Program-made: the position numbers and the translations under genes
Notes under the pieces: generated by a model
Databases searched by the model: none
The model's input: only the letters and a program-made list of their open reading frames with translations
What the model was told of the DNA's origin: nothing
From: Streptomyces cyaneofuscatus
Lineage (GTDB): Bacteria > Actinomycetota > Actinomycetes > Streptomycetales > Streptomycetaceae
Assembly (NCBI RefSeq): GCF_000718135.1
Contig: NZ_JOEM01000021.1
Span: 62,001 to 126,000 of the forward strand
Direction: 5' to 3'
Length of the DNA stretch: 64,000 bases
Part shown: positions 51,998 to 60,888 of the stretch, piece by piece
How the letters are laid out: each line of letters starts with the position of its first letter
Position numbering within the stretch: position 1 is the first letter of the stretch

Positions 51998-53047
51998 ATG
52001 AGCAGCCGCCGCCGCACCCTCACCCTGCCGTCCTGGCTGCCGGTCGACGCGTACATCCTGGCGCTGGTCGGCACGGTCGTCCTCGCCGCGCTGCTCCCCG
52101 CGCGCGGCACAGCCGCCGACGTGGCGGGCGGCGCCTCCACCGCGGCGGTCGCCCTGCTCTTCTTCCTCTACGGGGCCCGGCTCTCCACCGCCGAGGCGCT
52201 CGACGGGCTGAAGCACTGGCGGCTCCACCTCACCGTCCTGGCCTGCACGTTCCTCGTCTTCCCGCTGCTGGGGCTGGCGAGCAAGGGGCTGGTGCCGTTC
52301 GTCCTGACGCCGGAGCTCCAGGCGGGCTTCCTCTTCCTGTGCCTGGTGCCGTCGACGATCCAGTCCTCGATCGCCTTCACCTCGATCGCCCGGGGCAACG
52401 TGCCCGCCGCGATCTGTGCCGGCTCCTTCTCCAGCCTCACCGGCATCTTCCTCACGCCGCTGCTGGCCGCGCTCCTGCTCGGCTCGGCCGGCGGCGGGTT
52501 CTCGGCGGACTCGCTGCTGAAGATCGTGCTCCAACTGCTCGTGCCGTTCCTCGCCGGACAACTCCTGCGCCGCTGGGTCGGCGGTTTCCTGACCCGGCAC
52601 AAGAAGGTGCTCGGCCTGGTGGACCGCGGCTCGATCCTGCTGGTCGTCTACACCGCGTTCAGTGAGGGGATGGTCGCCGGTATCTGGAGCCAGGTCACCC
52701 CGGCCCGGCTCGGCGCCCTGCTCGCGGCCGAGGCGGTCCTGCTGGCCGTGATGCTCGCGCTGACCTGGTACGGGGCACGGCGGCTCGGCTTCGGCCGGGA
52801 GGACCGGATCGCCATCCAGTTCGCCGGGTCGAAGAAGAGCCTGGCGGCGGGGCTGCCGATGGCGAGCGTGCTGTTCGGGGCGCACGCGAGCCTCGCCGTG
52901 CTGCCGCTGATGCTCTTCCACCAGATGCAGCTGATGGTCTGCGCGGTCATCGCCAAGCGGCGCTCGCGGGACCCGGAGCCGGTGCGGGACCCGGCCGGGT
53001 CCGATGCCGGGCCGTTGTCACACCCGGCGGCTACGGTGACGTCATAG
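51998..53047 (+). CDS. Bile acid:sodium symporter family (SBF-like) transporter
   Basis: A 349-residue membrane protein with about ten helices. It matches the SBF-like/YocS branch: LFFLYGARLSTAEALDGLKHW near the N-terminus, LCLVPSTIQSSIAFTSIARGN (crossing-helix motif) in the middle, and FAGSKKSLAAGLPMASVLFG near the end. It probably imports an organic anion with Na+; in bacteria the substrate is rarely a bile acid. The ATG at 51998 has GTGGAG just before; an upstream in-frame start exists at 51956. Confidence 0.87.
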   Translation: MSSRRRTLTLPSWLPVDAYILALVGTVVLAALLPARGTAADVAGGASTAAVALLFFLYGARLSTAEALDGLKHWRLHLTVLACTFLVFPLLGLASKGLVPFVLTPELQAGFLFLCLVPSTIQSSIAFTSIARGNVPAAICAGSFSSLTGIFLTPLLAALLLGSAGGGFSADSLLKIVLQLLVPFLAGQLLRRWVGGFLTRHKKVLGLVDRGSILLVVYTAFSEGMVAGIWSQVTPARLGALLAAEAVLLAVMLALTWYGARRLGFGREDRIAIQFAGSKKSLAAGLPMASVLFGAHASLAVLPLMLFHQMQLMVCAVIAKRRSRDPEPVRDPAGSDAGPLSHPAATVTS

Positions 53048-53128
53048 CCGCCGACCGTCGCCGGCCGCCGCAGACCGTTGCTGACCGCCGCTGGTTGCGG
53101 CTGACCGTCGCTGATCTGGAGGACCGCC

Positions 53129-53347
53129 ATGACCGACCGGGCCGCCGCCGAACCCGGGGACGACTTTCCGCACGGCGCGGGCAACCCGGCCCGCGGCGCT
53201 CTGCGGCACGCGGGCTACACCCGGCTCGCCCAGCTCACCGACGTGACGGCTGCGGAGGTGCTGGCGCTGCACGGGGTCGGCCCGAAAGCCATCAGGGTGC
53301 TGCGCGAGGCGCTGGCGGCCGAGGGGCTGTCCTTCGCCGGTGAGTGA
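53129..53347 (+). CDS. Small helix-hairpin-helix DNA-binding protein
   Basis: A 72-residue protein. After an acidic leader it forms one HhH unit, ARGALRHAGYTRLAQL then AAEVLALHGVGPKAIRVLREALAAEG, similar to the C-terminal domain of RNA polymerase alpha. Such small proteins bind DNA non-specifically. GGAGG lies six bases before the ATG. The 80-bp gap before it contains imperfect repeats of GACCGTCGCTG. Confidence 0.8.
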   Translation: MTDRAAAEPGDDFPHGAGNPARGALRHAGYTRLAQLTDVTAAEVLALHGVGPKAIRVLREALAAEGLSFAGE

Positions 53348-53367
53348 GTGAGCCTACGGACGACCTC

Positions 53368-53446
53368 GCCGCGCCCCGCCGCTCGGTGCACCCCGCCGCG
53401 CCCGCCGCTCGGTGGACCCCGTCCCGCCCGCCGCTCAGTGGACCCC
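53368..53446 (-). repeat. Three tandem 26-27-bp repeats including the fdhD stop codon
   Basis: On the plus strand the units end ...GCCGCTCGGTGCACCCC (to 53394), ...GCCGCTCGGTGGACCCC (to 53420) and ...GCCGCTCAGTGGACCCC (to 53446). The last contains the fdhD stop (TCA at 53435-53437). The two outer copies have TCG instead, so the stop is unique to the inner copy. Confidence 0.85.
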
Positions 53447-54277
53447 CGCCTCCAGCGCGATCCGGTGCTCACCCGCGTACACGTTCATCGAAGGCCCCCG
53501 CAGGAACCCCACCAGCGTCAGCCCGCTCTCCGCCGCCAGGTCCACCGCCAGCGAGGACGGCGCCGAGACCGCCGCGAGCACCGGGATCCCGGCCATCACC
53601 GCCTTCTGCGCCAGCTCGAACGAGGCCCGCCCCGAGACCAGCAGCACCGCCCGCGACAGCGGCAGCCGCCCGTCCGTCAGCGCCCGGCCCACCAGCTTGT
53701 CCACCGCGTTGTGCCGCCCCACGTCCTCCCGTACGTCCAGCAGCTCGCCCTCCTCCGAGAAGAGGGCCGCCGCGTGCAGCCCGCCGGTCCGGTCGAACAC
53801 CTTCTGCGCGGCCCGCAGCCGGTCCGGGAGGACGGCGAGCAGCTCGGGGGTGACGCGGACCGGGGGAGTGTCACCGACGGGGTGGCGGGTGGTGGTGCGC
53901 ACGGCGTCCAGGCTGGCCTTGCCGCAGAGGCCGCACGAGGAGGTGGTGTAGACGTTCCGCTCCAGCGTGATGTCGGGGACCACGACACCGGGCGCGAGCT
54001 GCACGTCCACCACGTTGTACGTGTTCACGCCGTCGGCGGTCGCCCCGGCGCAGTAGACGATCGACTGCACCTCACCGCCCTCGGCGATCACGCCCTCGCT
54101 CACCAGGAACCCGGCGGCGAGCGCGAAGTCGTCACCGGGCGTGCGCATCGTGATGGCCAGCGGCTTTCCGTTCAGCCGGATCTCCAGGGGCTCCTCCGCG
54201 ACGAGCGTGTCGGCGCGGGAGGAGACGGCCCCGTCCCGGATACGGAGGGTGCGGCGGCGCTCGGTGACCCGTCCCAT
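53435..54277 (-). CDS. fdhD: Formate dehydrogenase accessory sulfurtransferase FdhD
   Basis: A 280-residue protein that passes sulfur from IscS-type cysteine desulfurase to the Mo-bisPGD cofactor, which formate dehydrogenases need. The active CxxC is C115/C118 ([10 protein letters not shown]). Conserved blocks [27 protein letters not shown] and VSGRASFEL are present. No formate dehydrogenase subunit lies in the window; in Streptomyces the genes are often apart. It starts at ATG 54277 and is divergent from the FabH-like gene across a 267-bp gap. Confidence 0.92.
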   Translation of the reverse strand: MGRVTERRRTLRIRDGAVSSRADTLVAEEPLEIRLNGKPLAITMRTPGDDFALAAGFLVSEGVIAEGGEVQSIVYCAGATADGVNTYNVVDVQLAPGVVVPDITLERNVYTTSSCGLCGKASLDAVRTTTRHPVGDTPPVRVTPELLAVLPDRLRAAQKVFDRTGGLHAAALFSEEGELLDVREDVGRHNAVDKLVGRALTDGRLPLSRAVLLVSGRASFELAQKAVMAGIPVLAAVSAPSSLAVDLAAESGLTLVGFLRGPSMNVYAGEHRIALEAGVH

Positions 54278-54348
54278 GTGGCTGAACCCGATTCTGTCGG
54301 TGTGCGGAGCTGCCGGCCGTGGGTCGGGCCGGAGCCTGGCCCTGTCAT

Positions 54349-54393
54349 TGTCCTGCACACGCGGTACGGCGTCTCCGCCGCGTGTGCAGGACA
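54349..54393. promoter_or_regulatory. Perfect 16-bp inverted repeat between fdhD and the FabH-like gene
   Basis: TGTCCTGCACACGCGG (54349-54364) and CCGCGTGTGCAGGACA (54378-54393) are exact complements around 13 bases. It lies between two divergent genes, 72 bases from the fdhD start and 152 from the FabH-like start. It cannot be a usual 3' terminator. It may be a large operator or a leader hairpin. Confidence 0.6.
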
Positions 54394-54544
54394 CCCGAAC
54401 GGACGGTCGGGGGGAGCATGCAGGTGAGGCTGTTGTCAATGCTCCAACGTGTGGGCCGGTTTCCTGTGGGATCACGTGCCCCCGTACCGAACGGTAGCCA
54501 CCAAGACTGGGTGTTTCCTGCCCTACGTAACGATGGGAACCCGT

Positions 54545-55504
54545 ATGACCGGCTCACGTGTCGTGGCGCTCGGCCACTATCAGCCCGCCAAGGTGCTCAC
54601 CAACGACGACCTGGCGGCCATGGTCGACACGAGCGACGAGTGGATCACGAGCCGGGTCGGCATCAAGACCCGGCACGTGGGCGGCCCCGACGAGCCGGTC
54701 GACGAGCTGGCCGCGCACGCCGGTGCCAAGGCGCTGGCCGCCGCCGGCCTCCAGCCCTCGGACATCGATCTGGTCCTGGTGGCCACCTCCACCGCGATCG
54801 ACCGCTCCCCGAGCATGTCGGCGCGGGTCGCGGCCCGGCTCTCCATGGGGTCACCCGCCGTGATGGACATCAACGTGGTCTGCTCGGGCTTCACCCACGC
54901 CCTGGCCGTCGCCGACCACACGATCAGGGCCGGTGCGGCGACCCGGGCGCTGGTCATCGGCGCCGACAAGATGGGTGACATCGCCGACTGGACCGACCGC
55001 ACCACCTGCGTCCTGCTCGGCGACGGCGCGGGCGCGGCCGTCGTCACCGCCGATCCGTCCGCCCCCGACACCCCGGGCGGCCCCGGGATCGGTCCGGTGC
55101 TGTGGGGGTCGGTGCCGGAGATGGGCAACGCCGTACGGATCGAGGGGACGCCGCCGCGCTTCGCGCAGGAGGGCCAGTCCGTCTACCGCTGGGCCACCAC
55201 CCAGCTGCCCCCGATCGCCCGCAAGGTCTGCGAGAAGGCGGGCATCACCCCGGAGGACCTGGCCGCCGTCGTCCTGCACCAGGCCAATCTGCGGATCATC
55301 GAGCCGGTGGCCCGGAAGATCGGCGCGGTCAACGCGGTCATCGCGCGGGACGTGGTCGACTCCGGCAACACCTCCGCCGCCTCCATCCCGATGGCGCTCT
55401 CCAAGCTCGTGGAGCGCGGCGAGATCGCCTCCGGCGCGCCCGTGCTGCTCTTCGGTTTCGGCGGGAACCTCTCGTACGCCGGACAGGTCATCCGCTGCCC
55501 CTGA
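54545..55504 (+). CDS. fabH: Beta-ketoacyl-ACP synthase III (FabH-like), stand-alone
   Basis: A 319-residue KAS III. The triad C113 ([11 protein letters not shown]), H245 (LHQANLRI) and N275 (DSGNTSAAS) is intact. It condenses an acyl-CoA starter with malonyl-ACP. The gene is not in a fab operon (no fabD, acpP or fabF next to it), so it is a paralogue for a special starter unit or a signalling molecule. The ATG at 54545 follows GGGAAC; an ATG at 54533 would add four residues. Confidence 0.87.
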   Translation: MTGSRVVALGHYQPAKVLTNDDLAAMVDTSDEWITSRVGIKTRHVGGPDEPVDELAAHAGAKALAAAGLQPSDIDLVLVATSTAIDRSPSMSARVAARLSMGSPAVMDINVVCSGFTHALAVADHTIRAGAATRALVIGADKMGDIADWTDRTTCVLLGDGAGAAVVTADPSAPDTPGGPGIGPVLWGSVPEMGNAVRIEGTPPRFAQEGQSVYRWATTQLPPIARKVCEKAGITPEDLAAVVLHQANLRIIEPVARKIGAVNAVIARDVVDSGNTSAASIPMALSKLVERGEIASGAPVLLFGFGGNLSYAGQVIRCP

Positions 55505-55539
55505 CCACGGCTGCGCAGGCTTTGTCCTGAGTGTGGAGA

Positions 55540-55566
55540 AAGTTGGGGCCGATTCCTGCGCAACTT
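55540..55566 (+). promoter_or_regulatory. Dyad upstream of the ROK gene
   Basis: AAGTTG (55540-55545) and CAACTT (55561-55566) are separated by 15 bases, giving half-sites two helical turns apart. It lies 78 bases before the ROK start in the 55505-55643 gap and may be its own operator. Confidence 0.4.
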
Positions 55567-55643
55567 CTTCCCACTCCGGGAAAGCGCTGCTACGTTCCCC
55601 TCGAAAGCCCGACGGACTGGCCGGATGTGGCGGGGAGGGACGC

Positions 55644-56834
55644 GTGAGACGTATGACGGCACGACCCGCGAACGCGCATCAGGCGCGGCTGCTCCGGCTG
55701 CTGCGCGACGGGGGCCCCAACTCCCGTGCCCAGCTGGGTGACCAGGTCGACCTCTCGCGCTCCAAGCTCGCCGTCGAGGTGGACCGGCTGCTGGAGACCG
55801 GCCTGGTCGTGGCCGACGGGCTCGCCGCATCCCGTGGCGGGCGCCGCTCGCACAACATCCGGCTCGCCCCCGAACTGCGCTTCCTCGGGGTCGACATCGG
55901 CGCCACCTCCATCGATGTGGCCGTCACCAACGCGGAGTTGGAGGTCCTGGGCCACCTGAACCAGCCGATGGACGTGCGCGAGGGCCCGGTCGCGGTCTTC
56001 GAGCAGGTCCTGGCGATGGCGGCCAAGCTCCGGGCCTCCGGCCTCGCCGAAGGCTTCGACGGCGCGGGCATCGGGGTCCCCGGCCCCGTCCGCTTCCCCG
56101 AGGGCGTGCCGGTCGCGCCGCCGATCATGCCCGGCTGGGACGGGTTCCCGGTCCGCGAGGCGCTCAGTCAGGATCTGGGCTGCCCCGTCATGGTCGACAA
56201 CGACGTGAACCTCATGGCGATGGGGGAGCAGCACGCGGGCGTCGCCCGTTCCGTGGGCGACTTCCTGTGCGTCAAGATCGGTACGGGTATCGGCTGCGGG
56301 ATCGTCGTCGGCGGTGAGGTCTACCGGGGTACGACGGGCAGCGCCGGGGACATCGGGCACATCCAGGTGGAGCCGGACGGCCGGGCCTGCGCCTGCGGCA
56401 ACAAGGGCTGCCTGGAAGCCCACTTCAGCGGGGCCGCCCTGGCCCGTGACGCGGAGGACGCCGCCCGTGAGGGCCGCTCACCCGAGCTCGCGGTCCGGCT
56501 GGAGGCGGCCGGACGCCTCACCGCCGCCGATGTGGCCGCCGCCGCGGCGGCCGGGGACGCGGCAGCGCTCGACCTGATCCGCGAAGGCGGCAACCGGCTC
56601 GGCCAGGTCATCGCGAGCCTGGTCAGCTTCTTCAATCCCGGTCTGGTGGTGATCGGCGGCGGGGTCACCGGCCTCGGTCACAACCTCCTCGCCAGTGTCC
56701 GCACCCAGGTCTACCGGCAGTCCCTGCCCCTGGCCACCGGCAACCTCCCCATCGTGCTGGGCGAGCTGGGCCCCACCGCCGGAGTGATCGGCGCGGCCCG
56801 CCTCATCAGCGACCACCTCTTCTCACCGGCCTGA
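55644..56834 (+). CDS. ROK family transcriptional regulator (NagC/XylR type)
   Basis: A 396-residue regulator. The N-terminal winged HTH (HQARLLRLLRDGGPNSRAQLGDQVDLSRSKLAVEVDRLLETG) precedes the ROK sugar-kinase-like domain: LGVDIGATSIDVAV, GIGVPGPV, VDNDVNLMAMGE and IGTGIGCGIV. The zinc signature GHIQVEP...CACGNKGCLE is intact. Kinase activity is usually lost or minor in such regulators. The start is GTG at 55644 with GGAGGG five bases before; an ATG at 55653 is possible. It most likely senses the sugar carried by the ABC importer encoded 292 bp downstream. Confidence 0.9.
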   Translation: MRRMTARPANAHQARLLRLLRDGGPNSRAQLGDQVDLSRSKLAVEVDRLLETGLVVADGLAASRGGRRSHNIRLAPELRFLGVDIGATSIDVAVTNAELEVLGHLNQPMDVREGPVAVFEQVLAMAAKLRASGLAEGFDGAGIGVPGPVRFPEGVPVAPPIMPGWDGFPVREALSQDLGCPVMVDNDVNLMAMGEQHAGVARSVGDFLCVKIGTGIGCGIVVGGEVYRGTTGSAGDIGHIQVEPDGRACACGNKGCLEAHFSGAALARDAEDAAREGRSPELAVRLEAAGRLTAADVAAAAAAGDAAALDLIREGGNRLGQVIASLVSFFNPGLVVIGGGVTGLGHNLLASVRTQVYRQSLPLATGNLPIVLGELGPTAGVIGAARLISDHLFSPA

Positions 56835-56876
56835 CCACGGGACCGGTGAACGGCGCCCGCGCCGCCGCCGACCCCG

Positions 56877-56990
56877 TACGCACGACCGCTTCCCGCCCCG
56901 TACGCACCACCGCTTGCCCCTTCCGTACGCACGACCTCGCCCGTTCCGTACGCACCACCGCACTGGTCAGGTACGCCTCACGTACGTACC
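56877..56990 (+). repeat. Array of GTACGCAC repeats before the sugar ABC operon
   Basis: GTACGCACGACCGC (56877), GTACGCACCACCGC (56901), GTACGCACGACCTC (56926), GTACGCACCACCGC (56948) and a degenerate GTACGCCTCA (56971) are spaced 24, 25, 22 and 23 bases. The array then runs into CGTACGTAC (56981-56989). The region 56835-57126 has no gene that I can support. The periodicity of slightly more than two helical turns fits a cooperative binding site. Confidence 0.75.
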
Positions 56991-57126
56991 CCCTGTCAGC
57001 AGCCGCTCGTGATGCCGCCGGCTCCACGGCACCTCCAGCCCTGCGCCCTGCCCGCTCACCGGCCCTCCCCGAACGCCCGGCACCCGCCGAGGCCGGGGAG
57101 AACCCATTCGCCGAGGGGATTTCGTC

Positions 57127-58650
57127 ATGGCACCAGAACCACCCCTGCTCACCATGTCCGGCATCACCAAGTCCTTCCCCGGCGTACGCGCCCTGGACGG
57201 CGTCGACCTGGAGGTCCAGGCCGGCGAGGTCCACTGCCTCCTCGGCCAGAACGGCGCGGGCAAGTCCACCCTCATCAAGGTGCTCGCCGGGGCCCACCAG
57301 CCCGACGACGGCGAGATCACCTGGCGCGGCGAGCCCGTGCGCCTCAAGTCCCCGATCGCCGCCATGCGCCTGGGAATTGCCACGATCTACCAGGAACTCG
57401 ACCTGGTGGAGGGGCTGTCCGTGGCCGAGAACGTCTTCCTCGGCCACGAGCCGACCAGTGCGGGCTTCATCGTCCGTACGGGGGAGGGGCGTTCGGCGGC
57501 GAAGGCGCTGCTGGCCCGGCTCGGTCACCCGGAGATCGACCCCGCACGGCCGGTCGGCTCCCTCTCCGCCGCCCAGCAGCAGATCGTCTCCATGGCGCGG
57601 GCACTCTCCCACGACGTACGGCTCATCGTGATGGACGAGCCCTCGGCCGCGCTCGACCCCGACGAGGTCGACAACCTCTTCCGGATCGTCGACAGCCTGA
57701 CCGCCGACGGGGTCGCCGTCGTCTACATCTCGCACCGGCTGGAGGAGATCCGCCGCATCGGCGACCGGGTCACCGTGCTGAAGGACGGCCGGGCGGTGGC
57801 GGTCGGGCTCCCCGCCGCCGACACCCCGACACGCGACATCGTTGCCATGATGACCGGCCGCGATGTCGAATACGTCTTCCCGCCGCGCCCGGACGAGGCG
57901 GCCGTGAACACCACCGAACCCGTCCTGCGGGTCCAAGGCCTCTCCCGCAAGGGCGAGTTCGCGCCCGTCGACCTCGAACTGCGGCCCGGTGAGATCGTCG
58001 GCCTCGCCGGTCTCGTCGGCTCCGGCCGCTCGGAGATCCTGGAGACGATCTACGGCGCCCGCAAGGCGAGCACCGGGACCGTCACCGTCGGAGGCAAGCA
58101 GCTCAGGCCCGGCAGCGTCCGTGCCGCCGTCGCCGCCGGGATCGGCCTCGCCCCCGAGGAGCGCAAGGCCCAGGCCCTGCTGATGACCGAGTCCGTGACC
58201 CGTAACGTCTCCGTCTCCACCCTCTCCCGGTTCGCCCGGGCGGGCTGGATCGACCGGGGCGGCGAGCGGCGGTCCGCGCAGCAGGCCACCCGCGAGCTGT
58301 CCCTGCGGCCGGACAACCCGGACACGCCGATCCGCACCCTCTCCGGCGGCAACCAGCAGAAGGCCGTCCTCGCCCGCTGGCTGCTGCGCGGCTGCCGGGT
58401 CCTGCTGCTCGACGAACCCACCCGCGGCGTCGACGTCGGCGCCCGCGCCGAGCTCTACGCCGTGATCCGCCGGCTGGCCGACGAAGGCCTCGCCGTCCTG
58501 CTCGTCTCCAGCGAAGTGCCCGAAGTCCTGGGCCTCGCCGACCGGGTGCTGGTGCTCCGGGAGGGACAGGTCGTCCACACGGCCCCCGCCCAGGAGCTCG
58601 ACGAGCACCGCGTACTCGACCTCGTGATGGAAGGGAGCCCGACGCCATGA
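57127..58650 (+). CDS. Sugar ABC transporter ATP-binding protein (RbsA/XylG type)
   Basis: A 507-residue double ATPase. The first domain has Walker A GQNGAGKST (about 39-47), the signature LSAAQQQ and Walker B LIVMDEPSAAL. The second has a degenerate Walker A (GLVGSGRSE), the signature LSGGNQQK and LLLDEPTRGVDVGA. This asymmetry is normal for CUT2 importers. It powers uptake of a monosaccharide or sugar alcohol. Its stop overlaps the permease gene by 4 bp. Confidence 0.92.
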   Translation: MAPEPPLLTMSGITKSFPGVRALDGVDLEVQAGEVHCLLGQNGAGKSTLIKVLAGAHQPDDGEITWRGEPVRLKSPIAAMRLGIATIYQELDLVEGLSVAENVFLGHEPTSAGFIVRTGEGRSAAKALLARLGHPEIDPARPVGSLSAAQQQIVSMARALSHDVRLIVMDEPSAALDPDEVDNLFRIVDSLTADGVAVVYISHRLEEIRRIGDRVTVLKDGRAVAVGLPAADTPTRDIVAMMTGRDVEYVFPPRPDEAAVNTTEPVLRVQGLSRKGEFAPVDLELRPGEIVGLAGLVGSGRSEILETIYGARKASTGTVTVGGKQLRPGSVRAAVAAGIGLAPEERKAQALLMTESVTRNVSVSTLSRFARAGWIDRGGERRSAQQATRELSLRPDNPDTPIRTLSGGNQQKAVLARWLLRGCRVLLLDEPTRGVDVGARAELYAVIRRLADEGLAVLLVSSEVPEVLGLADRVLVLREGQVVHTAPAQELDEHRVLDLVMEGSPTP

Positions 58651-59699
58651 CACAGCCCGCCCCGTCGGCGCAGCACAACGGGCCGGACAAGGGGGCCCTC
58701 ACCGGCCCCGCCGACACGCCCCCGGTGAAGACCGGCGGCCGGAAGCCCGGCCTCGGGCTGCGGCTCGACGTCCGGATCCTGTCCCTGCTCGGTGTCCTCG
58801 CCGCGCTCGTCCTGGTCGGCGGCATCACCGAACCGGACGCGTTCCTGGACACCGGGAACCTCCAGCTGATCCTGACGCAGGCCTCCGTCATCGGGGTCGT
58901 CACCGTCGGCATGACCTTCGTCATCACCAGCGGCGGCATCGACCTCTCCGTCGGGGCGATGGTCGCCCTCGCCTCGGTCTGGGCGACGACGCTCGCCACC
59001 CAGGAGTACGGCTTCGCGGGCATCGCCTTCACGGCCGTGGTCGTCGGCCTGGCCGCCGGACTGGTGAACGGTGTGCTCATCGCGTACGGCGGGATGGTCC
59101 CGTTCATCGCGACGCTCGCCATGCTCGCCTCGGCGCGCGGCCTCGCCCTCATGATCACCGACGGCAAGACACAGATCGTCACCGTCGACTCGGTCCTCAG
59201 CCTCGGCCTGCCGGACTCCTACTTCCTCGGTATCCCGCCGCTGGTCATGATGTTCGCGGCGGTCACCGTCATCGGCTGGCTGATCCTCAACCGGACCACC
59301 TTCGGCCGCCGCACGGTCGCCGTCGGCGGCAACGCGGAGGCGGCCCGGCTCGCCGGGATCGACGTCCGCCGCCAGCGCCTCTACCTCTACCTGCTCTCCG
59401 GGCTCTGCTGCGGCATCGCCGCCTTCATGCTGATCGTGCTCTCCGGCTCCGGCCAGAACACCAACGGCAACCTGTACGAGCTCGACGCCATCGCCGCCGC
59501 GATCATCGGCGGCACCCTGCTCAGCGGCGGCCGCGGCACCATCGTCGGCTCCGTCCTCGGCGTCCTGATCTTCACCACCATCACCAACATCTTCGCGCTC
59601 AACAACCTCCAGAGCGACGTCCAGCAGATCGCCAAGGGCGCCATCATCGTCGCCGCCGTCCTCGTCCAGCGCCGCACCCTGCGCGGCGGCGAAACCTGA
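58647..59699 (+). CDS. Sugar ABC transporter permease (RbsC type)
   Basis: A 350-residue CUT2 permease with about ten helices after a 35-residue polar N-terminus. The conserved cytoplasmic loop VAVGGNAEAARLAGIDVRR and ITSGGIDLSVGAMVALASV near the start are family hallmarks. It forms a homodimeric channel with the double ATPase. It overlaps the ATPase gene (ATGA). Confidence 0.92.
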   Translation: MTQPAPSAQHNGPDKGALTGPADTPPVKTGGRKPGLGLRLDVRILSLLGVLAALVLVGGITEPDAFLDTGNLQLILTQASVIGVVTVGMTFVITSGGIDLSVGAMVALASVWATTLATQEYGFAGIAFTAVVVGLAAGLVNGVLIAYGGMVPFIATLAMLASARGLALMITDGKTQIVTVDSVLSLGLPDSYFLGIPPLVMMFAAVTVIGWLILNRTTFGRRTVAVGGNAEAARLAGIDVRRQRLYLYLLSGLCCGIAAFMLIVLSGSGQNTNGNLYELDAIAAAIIGGTLLSGGRGTIVGSVLGVLIFTTITNIFALNNLQSDVQQIAKGAIIVAAVLVQRRTLRGGET

Positions 59700-59779
59700 G
59701 CAACCCGCCCAGCCCCAGCAACTCCGTCTCCAAGAGCCGCACTTCGCACGCAACCCACCGGATGAAGGGTCAGACCGCC

Positions 59780-60817
59780 ATGCCAGAAACCAGCCGCAGA
59801 GGGCTGCTGTTCGGAGCCGCCGCCGTCTCCACGGGCGCCCTCCTCACCGCCTGCACCAGCAACGAGCCGAAGAGCGCGCAGCCGGCCGGCAACAGCCAGC
59901 CCGCCGCCGACGACAAGCCCGGCAAGCCCGTCACCATCGGCTTCGCCGGACCGCAGGCCGACCACGGCTGGCTCAACGCCATCAACGTGAACGCCAAGTC
60001 GCGGGCGGAGAAGTACAGCGAGGTGACGCTGGAGATCACCGAGGGCTCCAACGACACCGCCGCCCAGATCGGGCAGGTCAAGACCCTCATCAACAAGAAG
60101 GTCGACGTCCTCGTCATCCTCCCCGCCGACGGCAAGGCGCTCACCCAGGTCGGCCTGGAGGCGATGAAGGCGGGCATTCCCGTCGTCAACCTGGACCGCA
60201 TCTTCGCCTCCCCGCAGGCGTACCGCTGCTGGGTCGGCGGCGACAACTACGGGATGGGCCTCAACGCCGGTCACTACATCGGCGAACAGCTCAAGGGCAA
60301 GGCGAACGCCAAGGTCGTCGAGCTCGCCGGCATCGACAACCTGGAGCTGACCAAGCAGCGCAGCCAGGGCTTCGCCGACGCGCTCAAGAACTACTCCAAC
60401 ATCAAGCTGGTGGCCCGTCAGGCCGCCGATTTCACCGTCGAGTCGGGCCAGGCGAAGATGGCCCAACTCCTCCAGGCGCAGAAGCAGTTCGACGCCCTGT
60501 GGAACCACGACGACGACCAGGGCGTAGGTGCGCTCCGCGCCATCCAGCAGGCGGGCCGCGACGAGTTCATCATGGTCGGCGGCGCCGGTGCCAAGTCCGC
60601 GATGGACGCCATCAAGGCCGACAACTCGGTCATCAAGGCGACCGTCCTCTACCCGCCGACGATGGCCGCCTCCGCGATCGACCTGGCGCGCGCGCTCGGC
60701 CAGTCCAAGGGGGTCAGCGGCCTGGCCGAGATGGAGATCCCGACCTCCCTGACCCTGTACTCCGCGGTCGTGACCAAGGACAACATCGACCAGTACCTGC
60801 CGACGGGCTTCAACTGA
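59780..60817 (+). CDS. Sugar ABC transporter substrate-binding lipoprotein (RbsB type)
   Basis: A 345-residue receptor. The N-terminus SRRGLLFGAAAVSTGALLTAC combines a twin-arginine signal with a lipobox (Cys about 25), so it is a Tat-exported lipoprotein. The mature protein is a type I periplasmic-binding fold (IGFAGPQADHGWLNAIN, LVILPADGKALTQV, GGDNYGMGLNAG, ALWNHDDDQG). It captures the sugar for the importer. The ATG at 59780 has AAGGG upstream; an ATG at 59762 is the alternative. Confidence 0.9.
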   Translation: MPETSRRGLLFGAAAVSTGALLTACTSNEPKSAQPAGNSQPAADDKPGKPVTIGFAGPQADHGWLNAINVNAKSRAEKYSEVTLEITEGSNDTAAQIGQVKTLINKKVDVLVILPADGKALTQVGLEAMKAGIPVVNLDRIFASPQAYRCWVGGDNYGMGLNAGHYIGEQLKGKANAKVVELAGIDNLELTKQRSQGFADALKNYSNIKLVARQAADFTVESGQAKMAQLLQAQKQFDALWNHDDDQGVGALRAIQQAGRDEFIMVGGAGAKSAMDAIKADNSVIKATVLYPPTMAASAIDLARALGQSKGVSGLAEMEIPTSLTLYSAVVTKDNIDQYLPTGFN

Positions 60818-60888
60818 CCGGGTCTCCGGGGGGCGCGGCGAGCGCGTCCCCCGGCCCGTTACCGCACACCGACGAGGAGGAAGTCCGC

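Noticed and set aside
56846-57631. Open frame over the GTACGCAC array into the ABC ATPase gene
   Set aside because: It continues in a wrong frame inside the ATPase gene. The repeat part gives VRTTA-like low-complexity sequence. The RBS and motifs support only the start at 57127.
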